Shown here piece by piece: positions 36,775 to 45,210 of a DNA stretch of 64,000 nt (position 1 is its first letter; every line of letters starts with the position of its first letter). This stretch comes from Nocardioides faecalis (GTDB lineage: Bacteria; Actinomycetota; Actinomycetes; Propionibacteriales; Nocardioidaceae): the NCBI RefSeq assembly GCF_018388425.1, contig NZ_CP074406.1, positions 3,348,001 to 3,412,000 on the forward strand, read 5' to 3'. A model generated the notes under the pieces. The model had not been told where the DNA came from, did no database searches, and saw only the letters and a program-made list of their open reading frames with translations. The translations under genes were made by a program, and so were the position numbers.

Positions 36775-36849
36775 ACCGTACACGCCAGAGACGTCGTGGA
36801 TCCGTTTTAGCCTTGGAATCAGACTTCAGCGGACACAACTCCCACGCAA

Positions 36850-37392
36850 TCAGTCGAGCCAACTGGCTTTGTCGTAGTCGACGGTGAAGTCGACCGTGGT
36901 CCAGTAGTTCTTCGCTTTGGTGTCAACCAGGCCGGCGCCGCAGATCGTCAAGGTGGTCGCGTCAACGGTCCGAGTAATGTGCGGGACGTCGTCCGGGCCA
37001 CAGGGACCGGGGTCGGGAACAGCGTTCTCGGGCCTCTGATAGATGCGGAACTCGTCATTGCCGCTGAGCACGTGGGAGTAGTAGTAAGAGACAGCGACGC
37101 GGCGCCCGGGCTCCTTTTTCCGCACCTCGTCGATATTGATGCTGTTGAGCTGGAATCCGGGCTCGTCCGTGTCCGCGGCCCCCGCGGGCATGGCAGTGGG
37201 GACAAACAACTTCTGGTCGGCGTTGTCCCACAAGTCTTCGATCTGGCGCGCACTGTAGGTGCTGTAGATCTGCTGCTCGCCGTCGCCGTCAACTGCTGCG
37301 GTGACAGCTGCTGTGCAAGCGACTGAAGCAGCGCCGGCGGCGGCAACGGCTAACGCAGTCCGGACGCGCTGGTTCATATTGGACGTCCCCAT
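36850..37392 (-). CDS. Exported hypothetical protein
   Basis: 180-residue protein with a hydrophobic N-terminal segment (residues 11-32, Ala-rich, with VACTAAV as a weak lipobox) and a polar mature part with four Cys near the C-terminus (PGPCGPDDVP, TLTICGAG). AAGGTGAG lies upstream of the ATG at 37392; an ATG at residue 6 is possible. Not recognised. It follows the hydrolase gene on the same strand. Confidence 0.65.
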   Translation of the reverse strand: MGTSNMNQRVRTALAVAAAGAASVACTAAVTAAVDGDGEQQIYSTYSARQIEDLWDNADQKLFVPTAMPAGAADTDEPGFQLNSINIDEVRKKEPGRRVAVSYYYSHVLSGNDEFRIYQRPENAVPDPGPCGPDDVPHITRTVDATTLTICGAGLVDTKAKNYWTTVDFTVDYDKASWLD

Positions 37393-37480
37393 GTTTGCTC
37401 ACCTTCGGGTATCGCGAAGTGATCTTCCAATGCACTGGCATGGCACTTGGAACTCCGTGCTCTGCGTTGGACGCATGCAC

Positions 37481-38843
37481 TCATGGTCTGTTGAGCCTGT
37501 CTGAAACGAACCGTTGAACGGTTGCCGTCACTGCGTCATCCTCCCAGAAGTGACCCGCCCCTACCAGGGTTCGGGTAGTCCCGCCCTGCGCCTTGACTGC
37601 CTGCCCCCAACGTTCCTGCAGGGACGCTGGAACGATCGGATCTTCCGTCCCGGTCAGAATCAGAGCGTCGACCCGTTCGCCGAGTGGCTCAGAAACCTCG
37701 ACGTCATCCACAGACGCGAACAGACTGCAGCCACGGAAGACCCAGGCGAAGGCAGCGAGGATGGGATCCTGCTCCTTCGCCAGCTCGTCCCACCCTCGGA
37801 GGCGCGGACACGTGTCAGCCCACAAGGCGACCATGGACGCCGAGACCTGCTTCGACGGCCGCTTCCCTTCATAGGAACGTCCCAACGCGCGCAACCGACG
37901 AGCGTGCTCCTTCGTCAACGTGGAGTCGAGGACATCCTCGCGAACCTCAGCAACAAGCTCCTCGTTCACGCCCGGGATAGTCGTGGCGGCGATAAGACCC
38001 ACAGCCAACTCGCGACCGGAAACCCGCCCTGAACCGTCCTCTAGGATGTCCAGGAGGTTCCCTGACACCGTCGACGCGCACGAAGCACCCTCGCATCCGC
38101 TCACGACCCGACGAAGGATCGCCTCCCGGCGATCCCGCATCAACTCGACCGCGCTCGCCCCCGGCACAGGCGCCGGGGACTCCAGAACAACCCACCGATC
38201 CCGGAGAACACCGGCGAGGGCCGACAGCGTCCGGGTGGCGCCGAAGGACTGGAGATACGCGCCCGAGACCTGAAGTCCCGTGTCCTTCTCCACCTGCGCA
38301 GCAACCGCACGCAACGCACCGGGCCGAGTGAGGACGTCCACGTCGGCACAAGCTTGCGAAACGCCGGCGTCGAAGGAGGCCCGCAGACAAGCCGGCGTCG
38401 GCGCGACGGTTGCGAAAGGCTCCACAATCAACGTGACGTTCCGCTCCCGCAGAGAGCGAGGCACCAGATCCCTCAGCCGCACAGTGTTGTCCGGCAGGCT
38501 CGAGGCCCGGGCCACCCGGATCCCAGATAACCAAGTCCTCTGAGCGATCGGAGCCCCATATGGTCACTGCTCGCAACCTGCCCTCCAGGACCGTGCACGC
38601 GAGGTGCTCAGCACGGTTCTCGCACCAGCCGACCCCAACAGCCTCCTGCGCGGACGCAGAAGCCAGCTCAGACGTGCCCGCGGAGGAATCCTGCTGCGTG
38701 CCCTTATCGGCAGCGGAACAGCCGACCAGCACGACCGGCAGAGCCAAAGCCACAACACTCGCCCCACGCACGCGCCGGCGGCGCCCCTCCCGTCGCAGGG
38801 AAGGGCGTCGCCGGAACACGTTGGGCGCTACTGAAGCGTGCAC
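37481..38843 (-). pseudogene. Frameshifted alpha/beta-hydrolase lipoprotein
   Basis: Two overlapping frames make one protein. The 5' part has a lipoprotein signal (LALPVVLVGCSAADKG) and reaches the oxyanion motif DLVIWDPGGPG; near 38503-38512 sense moves one frame to ASSLPDNTVRLRDLVP and continues with the nucleophile segment YLQSFGATRT, the acid TGTEDPIVP and the histidine GAGHFW. One added base in the GC-rich run restores about 453 residues resembling secreted peptidase-like (S33-type) hydrolases. Its GTG start overlaps the upstream gene by 16 bases. Broken as written. Confidence 0.7.
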
Positions 38844-39928
38844 TTGGTCAACGGCGCCGTGCCAGAGGAACCCATGCCGTCTTCAGCGCACTTGATGGAA
38901 GGGCCGTCGAGCGCAGTGCGACCCATGCGGAACGTCGCGAACTGATAGAAGGTCATGTGCGGGTACTTGGCGTTGTCCATCTGGAAGGCGCTGCGGTAGG
39001 CGATGGCCTTCGACGTGCCGCTGGCGATGGTGCCCTGGTCGTAGTCGAACCGGTAGTGCCCGACCGCGCCCGTCCACACGTCGTAGTCCGCGCAGTCCCC
39101 AAGGGGCATCGTGAACGGCCCCGCGTTGAATTCTCCGTTGCTTCGGCACTCAGAGAACCCGCCGCTCGGCTCATTCTGCGAATCCAGCCACTGCTGCGCG
39201 TTCTTCTGCGCCGCTGCGGTCAACTGGGAGGAGATCCAGAGCTTCTTGACGTACGCCTGGTGGTCGGGAGCGGCCTGAATCTCGTACTCGTCAGGAGTCG
39301 CTACCGCCTTACGGAAGACGTGCCACCGGTCCCAAGCTGCAGTGCCGTCGTTGGCGTACTGGCGACGCTGCGTCTGGAAGCGTGCCGTGCCGATCAGGTT
39401 CGCCGGCTTGTTCAGGAACTTCTTCCAGTAAACCTTGATCTCGACGACGTAGCTCGTGGTCGAGGACCACGTCGGCCACGAGCCGGCCATGCCCGGACCA
39501 GTCGTGGTGTCGCCCGAGTCAGCGTCAGAGATGGCGGCGCCGGCGGTGACCTCCTCAGCAGAAGCGTCAGCCAAAACGTCGACCTGCTCGACGTCGGCGC
39601 CGTCCTGCGGCGCTACAACCACAGCGCTGATGTCGTCCGTCGCCTCCACCGTCCCAACCAAGACGTCGTCAGGTGCCATGTAAGCCCCTGCGTCGTCAGG
39701 CAACTGCTCGAGGTACTCCTCAACCGCTCGGTCCTCAGTCGCTGTGTTGGAAGCGGCGTCGCCCTCTGTGGCGGCAGCAGCGAAGTCTTCCTGGTCGATC
39801 GTGACGACGGCGGAGTCTTCGACCAGGTCGCTGCCATCTGTCGAACTGTCAGCTTCAGCAGCACTGACCCCGAGCGCTTGGACCAGCAAGACGGCAAGCG
39901 CGGTGACAAACTTGTGACGCATTCCCAT
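38828..39928 (-). CDS. Secreted hypothetical protein
   Basis: 366-residue exported protein. A signal peptide (residues 1-26, ending SAAEA) leads to an acidic Asp/Glu/Ala/Thr-rich segment to about residue 150, then a globular part rich in Trp/Tyr with Cys in SECRSNGE, GDCADYD, KCAEDG and KCTLQ. Not recognised. An IS3 element inserted within a few bases of its ATG, so its native promoter and perhaps ribosome site are displaced. Confidence 0.7.
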   Translation of the reverse strand: MGMRHKFVTALAVLLVQALGVSAAEADSSTDGSDLVEDSAVVTIDQEDFAAAATEGDAASNTATEDRAVEEYLEQLPDDAGAYMAPDDVLVGTVEATDDISAVVVAPQDGADVEQVDVLADASAEEVTAGAAISDADSGDTTTGPGMAGSWPTWSSTTSYVVEIKVYWKKFLNKPANLIGTARFQTQRRQYANDGTAAWDRWHVFRKAVATPDEYEIQAAPDHQAYVKKLWISSQLTAAAQKNAQQWLDSQNEPSGGFSECRSNGEFNAGPFTMPLGDCADYDVWTGAVGHYRFDYDQGTIASGTSKAIAYRSAFQMDNAKYPHMTFYQFATFRMGRTALDGPSIKCAEDGMGSSGTAPLTKCTLQ

Positions 39929-39976
39929 GATGGTGGGGCTGCCCCCGGTCTGGTTGACACTCGGGGTTTGCAGTGA

Positions 39977-40858
39977 TCAGGCCGCTTCTGCGGCCGCGTA
40001 GATCATCTCAAACTCGACCGGCGTGAGCTTGCCGAGGGCGCGTTGGCGTCGGCGGCGGTTGTACTTGGTTTCGATCCAGGTGACGATCGCGAGACGGAGC
40101 TCCTCGCGGGAGTCCCAGCGCTGTGTGTCGAGCACGTTCTTCTGCAACAGGGAGAAGAAGCTCTCCATGCTGGCGTTGTCGCCGGCGCCGTAGGAGCGGC
40201 CCATCGAGCCGATCAGCCCGTTGTTCGCCAGCAGCCGCTGTGTCCGTTTGGCACGAAATTGACCGCCCCTGTCGGAATGGCAGATCGTGCCGACCGGCGA
40301 GCGCAACGCGATGGCGTTGCGCATCGCCGCCCGCGCTAGCGACGACTTCATCCGCGAATCGATGGAGTAACCGACGATCTTGTTCGACCACACGTCCTTG
40401 ATCGCGCAGATGTACAGCTTCCCGGTCCGCGTGGGGTGTTCGGAGATGTCCCATAGCCAGACCTTGTTCGGGCCGTCGGCGACGAACTCGTGTCGCACCA
40501 CGCCGTGCTCGTCGACGACCGCGAGGAGGTCGTCGTGCGGTGCCGGTCCGGTCGATCCTGGCTTGCTGCGCTTCTTGTGGTGGCTGGCGGTGATCCCAGC
40601 GATCCTGCACAGGCGATGGACGCGGTTCTCACCCACCTGGATGCCGTGCTCGACGTCGAGCTCGTCGGTGATGAACCTGTAGCCCAGGGTCGCGTCATCG
40701 GCATGGATCTCGTAGATGACGTTGAGGAGGTGGGCGTCGTCCCAGTCGCGCTGGCATACCGGGTCGTTGAGCCATTGGTAGTACCCCTGTCTGGACAGGC
40801 CCAGGACCCGCAACGCCACCGCGACCGGCACCCTGATCGGGGCGCCGGCCGCGGCCAT
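39977..40858 (-). CDS. IS3-family transposase OrfB
   Basis: 293-residue DDE integrase domain. Catalytic residues lie in KVWLWDISEHP, ICHSDRGGQF and NASMESFFSLLQKN, with the HTH_21 domain before them. It is normally produced as an OrfAB fusion by -1 slippage: on the minus strand the A4 run at 40885-40882, just before the orfA stop, puts ribosomes into this frame. Confidence 0.94.
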   Translation of the reverse strand: MAAAGAPIRVPVAVALRVLGLSRQGYYQWLNDPVCQRDWDDAHLLNVIYEIHADDATLGYRFITDELDVEHGIQVGENRVHRLCRIAGITASHHKKRSKPGSTGPAPHDDLLAVVDEHGVVRHEFVADGPNKVWLWDISEHPTRTGKLYICAIKDVWSNKIVGYSIDSRMKSSLARAAMRNAIALRSPVGTICHSDRGGQFRAKRTQRLLANNGLIGSMGRSYGAGDNASMESFFSLLQKNVLDTQRWDSREELRLAIVTWIETKYNRRRRQRALGKLTPVEFEMIYAAAEAA

Positions 40859-40878
40859 CTCTCGGACGAGCGGGAAGA

Positions 40879-41166
40879 CTATTTTCCCGGCAGGTTGGCC
40901 TGTGACAGGTAGGCAGCAGCCCGGCGGAGGACCTCGTTCTCCTGCTCCAGGAGCCGGATGCGCTTGTTCGCCTCACGCAGTTGCTTGCGCTCGTCCTCAG
41001 TCAGGCCCGGACGCTTGCCGTCCTCGATATCGGCCTGCTTCATCCAGTTCGCCAGCGAGCCTTCGGAGATGCCGAAGTCCTTCGCGATCTGCGACAGCGG
41101 AGCCTGGCCCTGGCGGGCCACGGCCACGACGTCGTCGCGGAACTCCTTGGGGTAGGGCTTTGCCAC
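40879..41166 (-). CDS. IS3-family OrfA (DNA-binding)
   Basis: 95-residue protein with a helix-turn-helix (LSQIAKDFGISEGSLANWM) and a leucine-zipper-like tail (EANKRIRLLEQENEVLRR). It ends YLSQANLPGK with the slippery A4 run in the last codons, permitting fusion to OrfB. Confidence 0.94.
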   Translation of the reverse strand: MAKPYPKEFRDDVVAVARQGQAPLSQIAKDFGISEGSLANWMKQADIEDGKRPGLTEDERKQLREANKRIRLLEQENEVLRRAAAYLSQANLPGK

Positions 41167-41283
41167 GGGGACATCCTTCCGCCTGAGGCCGAAACCTCAG
41201 AGGTCAGGTGTCAACTCAACTGGGGGCAGACCCTGATCAGTCCCAGGATCGCAGAAGCATCAAGCAGCGCACTGCCGATCTTC

Positions 41284-42075
41284 TCAGGCCTCGCCACGAT
41301 TCGCCTCCAACCACTCGTCGACTGGCACTCCGCCGGTGTAGTTGGGGGCCGTGCCAAACATCTCTGCCCACCCGATGCGCGGCTCAGCCAACGGCTCGAT
41401 GTCGTCGGCCCTGATATGAAAGATCTGGCCGTCCCCGTCCTGCCGAACCTCGCCGCGCAACTCGACAGCGCTGTAAAGGGCTTCCTTCAGCGCCTCGCGC
41501 ATGCCGATGTCGAAGCCGACTCGCACGACTCGTCCGCTAGGTACCTTCAGCGACGCCCTATTGCCGCGCGACACGTTCAGCCCGACCAGAATGCCACGCA
41601 CTGAACCTGGCATCTTGCGCTCGAACGGCTGCAGCGTGGCAAGACGCTCGACCAGCGCAGGCGTGAGACTGACGTCATCGCCTGCCTGGGCACCGTCGGT
41701 CAGAAGTCGCAGCCGGGGCGGAACCCAGTCGGCCTCGTTCTCGGCAGCCTGCCCGTGGTCCACGAACCGGTGCGCGACCTTGACCGCGTCAGGGGTCCAG
41801 CCGTCGGGCAGCGGGCCGCTATCGCCAACAACGCCCAGCGAACTAACCAGCAGCCGCAGAACGCCACCTGTATGTGGCTTGTCCTCTGGTGGGGCGATCG
41901 TGGCTAGAGCTGAGCCGACCCGTAGGTCCCGGACCTGCCAGGAAACAGTTACGTCGTCGGACAACTCGTCCAGGAGATCGAGCAGATCGACGCCTAGGCT
42001 GAAGAAACGTCCCGCGCTAGCGGGCCGCCCCTCGTCCACGATGAGCTCAAGCGCCTCCACCCGCCCATAATGCAC
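41284..42075 (-). CDS. Hypothetical protein beside the IS3 element
   Basis: About 263 residues from a GTG at 42075 (VHYGRVEALELIVDEG); no ribosome site is visible, and the frame stays open further upstream into sequence that does not look coding. Soluble, no motif that I recognise; C-terminus reads AEPRIGWAEMFGTAP and PVDEWLEANRGEA. Start very uncertain. Confidence 0.5.
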   Translation of the reverse strand: MHYGRVEALELIVDEGRPASAGRFFSLGVDLLDLLDELSDDVTVSWQVRDLRVGSALATIAPPEDKPHTGGVLRLLVSSLGVVGDSGPLPDGWTPDAVKVAHRFVDHGQAAENEADWVPPRLRLLTDGAQAGDDVSLTPALVERLATLQPFERKMPGSVRGILVGLNVSRGNRASLKVPSGRVVRVGFDIGMREALKEALYSAVELRGEVRQDGDGQIFHIRADDIEPLAEPRIGWAEMFGTAPNYTGGVPVDEWLEANRGEA

Positions 42076-42699
42076 GGCTAATGCACGGCTCACTCTATGC
42101 GCGACCGGAGTTTGTCGGTCCTCCGCTCCCCGGGACCACCTCTGGTGCTGGGTGTTGCGCTTTATATGGCTCTCGACGCCCAGACACACGATCTTCCGAT
42201 GAGCATGCCTCCCCACTGGCATGCTGACGCCGAGCAGACGTCGTAGGAGTGGCGGGCATGGCCAGAGCAGGCGTAGGGACAGGCGGTCACCGACCTGACC
42301 CTCCCTTCGCCCCAAGGGCTTACGCCGAGGCCATGCTGAATGCTTGACGGCGCATCCGCCGCGACCGCCGCAGACTCACTCAGACCGACGCCGAGTGCAT
42401 CGTGCGCGAAGAGGCGAGGGCAACAGCGGTCAAAGTGCCAGGTCACGTGGTGCGCCATACGGCACGCAACGCGCTGCGATCCTCCTGGTGGCCGATCCTG
42501 CATCCGAAGCAAGCAAGACGCGAGCCCACGGTGGAGATCGCAGCGTCCGCTGCGTGACGCGGCATCGCTGTAGCCGCGTACATGCCCGCATAGGGCTCGC
42601 CGTAGGGCAGGCCGTAGTCTGCCTCCAGACCACGCTGCGGTCACCTGAACTACAGCGATGTTCTCCTGAGGGTTCTCCCGACTAAAGTCCTGATCCCCC
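42076..42699. other. Gene-free interval before tRNA-Lys
   Basis: About 620 bases in which no frame shows a domain, ribosome site or coding-like codon use. It ends with the 48-bp repeat that runs into tRNA-Lys. Probably the right margin of the accessory region. Confidence 0.5.
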
Positions 42700-42707
42700 G
42701 GGCCCCT
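42660..42707. repeat. 48-bp imperfect repeat at tRNA-Lys 5' end, copy 2
   Basis: 43/48 identical to 33758-33805. It covers 40 bases upstream of tRNA-Lys plus the first eight of the gene. Confidence 0.6.
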
Positions 42708-42772
42708 AGCTCAATTGGCAGAGCAGGAGACTTTTAATCTCTTGGTTGTGGGTTCGAGTCCCACGGGGCCTA
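42700..42772 (+). tRNA. tRNA-Lys (TTT)
   Basis: 73-nt cloverleaf: acceptor GGGCCCC/GGGGCCT, D-loop AGCTCAATTGGCAGAGC, anticodon loop CTTTTAA giving TTT, T-loop GTTCGAGTC. CCA not encoded. It marks the right end of the accessory region. Confidence 0.96.
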
Positions 42773-42789
42773 CCGCGCGCCGGAGCCGC

Positions 42790-43203
42790 TCAGCTGCGGC
42801 GGGCGCACTCCGCGCAGAGCCCGACCAGCTCGACGGTGTGGTCGACGTCGCTGAAGCCGTGCTCCTCGGCCACCGCGTTCGCCCACCGCTCCACCGCGGT
42901 GCTGGTGACCTCTACCGTGCGGCCGCAGGACCGGCAGACCAGGTGGTGGTGGTGCGAGGCACTGCACCGGCGGTACGTCGCCTCGCCGGCCGGGTTGTGC
43001 CGTACGTCGACGTCGCCGGCGTCGGCCATCGCCTGGAGCGTGCGGTAGACGGTCGCGAGACCGACCTTCTCCCCGCTCTGGCGCAGGCTGTCGTGGATCT
43101 CCTGAGCACTCTGGAAGTCGGCCGCCTCACGCAGTGCCTCGGTGATCGCGATCCGCTGGCGAGTCGGCCGCAAGGCGAGCGGACGCTCGTCGGTCTCCGC
43201 CAC
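42790..43203 (-). CDS. Fur-family metalloregulator (Zur-like)
   Basis: 137-residue repressor. Winged-helix DNA-binding part with VGLATVYRTLQAMADAG, then a metal-rich dimerisation domain with HHHHLVC and the structural zinc pairs Cys90/Cys93 and Cys130/Cys133. The His/Cys pattern and short length resemble actinobacterial Zur, but Fur cannot be excluded. It ends 17 bases after tRNA-Lys on the opposite strand; targets are not in the window. Confidence 0.88.
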   Translation of the reverse strand: MAETDERPLALRPTRQRIAITEALREAADFQSAQEIHDSLRQSGEKVGLATVYRTLQAMADAGDVDVRHNPAGEATYRRCSASHHHHLVCRSCGRTVEVTSTAVERWANAVAEEHGFSDVDHTVELVGLCAECARRS

Positions 43204-43338
43204 CGATTGACCTCCTGCACCTGCGAGACGACTGACGACGCCAATCTACCCAGCGCCGCCGCGCGCGCCTCGTACGAGGGCATCCGCCTCCGGAGGGCAC
43301 CGGTACCCTCTGGCCGGGGAGAGGGAAGAGGACGGGTC

Positions 43339-44394
43339 ATGGGGAGCGATGACGAGTTCGGACCGGACACGGAGGCCATCCGTGCCTGGCTGAACAAGCG
43401 CGCCAGCTATGCCAAGGACGCCCGGGTCATCGGTGGCGGCCACCGCTCGGCCCCGAGACCGACCTCGTCCGACCGCCCCGAGCGCAGCTCCGCGGAGACC
43501 GTCACCCCGCCGACGCTGCCCGCCGGTGCCGTCGACGGCACCGACGTCGGGCGCTCGGTCCTGGCCGCCCTCGGCCACGACGAGCAGGCCGACCCCGGCC
43601 CGGTCCAGCCCGGCCAGGTCGACAGTACGACGGCCGGCCGGTCCGTCGTCGACGCGCTGCGCGACACCTCCCCCACCCCCGACCCACCTGCCCCGGCGCC
43701 CCCGGCTCCAGCACCGGCACCGGCACCGGCACCGCGTGAGCGTGCGCGCCGGGAGCGCTCCTCACGCGCACCTCAGGCACGGACCAGCACACCGCCGCCG
43801 TCGCGATACACCGCCTCCACCGCCTCCACGTCCCCCGCCGCACCCGGTGGCCGCGGAGCGCCGCCGCAGGCACCCGTAGGCAGCGGCAGCCGATGGACCG
43901 AGCCCGACGAGCACCGCTACTCCGAGGACGCCGGCACCGACGCGGACTTCCCTGCCCGCGGCCGGGCCCGGCTGGTGCTGTCGCTGATCCTGCTGGCCGC
44001 CCTGGCGGGCACCGCCGTGGCGGGCTACGTCGCCTACCAGGACCGCACGGTCGCCGCGATCGGCCTGGCCGGCACCCTGGGGTTCCTGTCCCTGGTGGTG
44101 TGGGCGGTGCGCACCGGGTGCACGACGACCAAGCTCACGCTGCGCCGCGGCCAGCTCTCCATCGAGCGCGGCGGGCACACCGAGGTCGTGGACATCGCCA
44201 ACCCGTACCACGCCGTCGCCATCGTCGGCGAGCCCGGCCACCGGCGCTGGACCGTGCTCATCGAACGGGCCGGCCAGCCGCTGATCGTGATCAGCTCCGC
44301 GATGGTCGACCCCTACTGGTTCACCGGCCTGCTCTACCGGATCCGCCCAGAGCTGCGACCGGACGCACAACCCCACCCCGCCGAGCGCGGCTGA
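43339..44394 (+). CDS. Membrane protein with Pro-rich N-terminus and PH-like domain
   Basis: 351-residue protein. Residues 1-205 are disordered, rich in Pro, Ala and Arg, with a (PA)n run near residue 125. Two membrane segments are near 212-250 (LVLSLILLAALAGTAVAG and the following one), then a bacterial PH-like domain (TTKLTLRRGQLSIERGG...). The ATG at 43339 follows AGAGGA; the longer frame runs back through the tRNA and is rejected. Function unknown. Confidence 0.72.
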   Translation: MGSDDEFGPDTEAIRAWLNKRASYAKDARVIGGGHRSAPRPTSSDRPERSSAETVTPPTLPAGAVDGTDVGRSVLAALGHDEQADPGPVQPGQVDSTTAGRSVVDALRDTSPTPDPPAPAPPAPAPAPAPAPRERARRERSSRAPQARTSTPPPSRYTASTASTSPAAPGGRGAPPQAPVGSGSRWTEPDEHRYSEDAGTDADFPARGRARLVLSLILLAALAGTAVAGYVAYQDRTVAAIGLAGTLGFLSLVVWAVRTGCTTTKLTLRRGQLSIERGGHTEVVDIANPYHAVAIVGEPGHRRWTVLIERAGQPLIVISSAMVDPYWFTGLLYRIRPELRPDAQPHPAERG

Positions 44395-44469
44395 CCCCCT
44401 CGGCCGCGCGCGGGCCGGCACCCTCGTCGGGCCGCGAGCCACAGGGAGAACGTGTTCTAGTCTGGCGCC

Positions 44470-45144
44470 ATGGCCTGGCCCTACGTCGCCGACGACACCT
44501 CCGACCCGCTGCTCGCCGCCGACGCCGAGGTCTGGCAGCCCTTCACCGACGCGGTGCGCGAGCTGGTCGACGCCTGTGTGCAGAGCGACGTCGACGCCGA
44601 CGACGTCCGCGCTGCGCAGGCGGACGTCGAGGCCGCGCTCGCCCGGCTCGGCAAGGCGCGGCTGAGCACCACGCTCGGGCAGAGCGGCACCGTCGGCAGC
44701 CGACGGCGGGCGTGGGGCAACCCGGTGATCGGCGTACGCAACCCCATCGCGCCCCCGCTGCACGTCGACAGCGATCCGGCGGGGCGGGCGTGGTCGGACT
44801 TCCACCTGGGACCGGCGTACGAAGGTCCCCCGGGCCTGGTGCACGGCGGCGTCGTGTCGCTGATCATCGACCAGGTGCTCGGGCACGCCGTCGGCGCGGG
44901 CCGGCAGCCGGCGATGACCGGCACCCTCACCATTCGCTACGAGCGCGGCACCCCGCTGGGCGACCTGCGGGTCGAGGCCTGGGTCGAGCGCCGCGAGGGC
45001 GTGAAGATCCACGCCGGCGCCCACGTCCTCGGCCCCGACGGCCCCACGGCCGTCGCCGAGGCCGTGTTCATCGTGCCCCGGCGCTTCCGCGACCAGCTCT
45101 CGGACGGCATCGGCGCCGCCGACCAAGGCTCCACGCAGGGCTGA
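44470..45144 (+). CDS. PaaI-family (hotdog) thioesterase
   Basis: 224-residue protein with an N-terminal extension of about 85 residues and a hotdog domain. The active-site region GPPGLVHGGVVSLIIDQVLG matches PaaI/THEM4-type acyl-CoA thioesterases. Strand motifs TGTLTIRYERGTPLGDLRVE follow. The acyl substrate is unknown. A hairpin follows directly. Confidence 0.87.
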   Translation: MAWPYVADDTSDPLLAADAEVWQPFTDAVRELVDACVQSDVDADDVRAAQADVEAALARLGKARLSTTLGQSGTVGSRRRAWGNPVIGVRNPIAPPLHVDSDPAGRAWSDFHLGPAYEGPPGLVHGGVVSLIIDQVLGHAVGAGRQPAMTGTLTIRYERGTPLGDLRVEAWVERREGVKIHAGAHVLGPDGPTAVAEAVFIVPRRFRDQLSDGIGAADQGSTQG

Positions 45145-45149
45145 GCGCA

Positions 45150-45186
45150 CGAGAGCCGGACGCCCCGTCGGGGCGTCCGGCTCTCG
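45150..45186. terminator. Bidirectional hairpin terminator
   Basis: A perfect 17-bp stem with a GTC loop between the convergent thioesterase and ndh genes. No T run, so it is classed by position and stem strength. Confidence 0.7.
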
Positions 45187-45210
45187 GGTGAGGCTCGTGA
45201 AGCGGGCGGG

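Larger units (their letters stand above)
39932..41233 (-). mobile_element. IS3-family insertion sequence
   Basis: Both ORFs are present. Imperfect terminal inverted repeats are visible: GGGGCTGCCCCCGGTCTGG from 39935 and, on the opposite strand at 41233, GGGTCTGCCCCCAGTTGAG, both continuing to GTTGACAC. TGAT at 39928-39931 and 41234-41237 may be a 4-bp target duplication, which would put the left end at 39932; the exact left boundary is uncertain by a few bases. Confidence 0.8.

Noticed and set aside
36410..36877. 155-residue + strand frame through the second 80-bp repeat
   Set aside because: It joins the shifted end of the PIN remnant to the repeat and then to non-coding sequence; it is not one natural protein.
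42715..43338. N-terminal extension of the Pro-rich membrane protein through tRNA-Lys
   Set aside because: It would translate the tRNA and run antisense through the Fur-family gene; the ATG at 43339 with AGAGGA is better.
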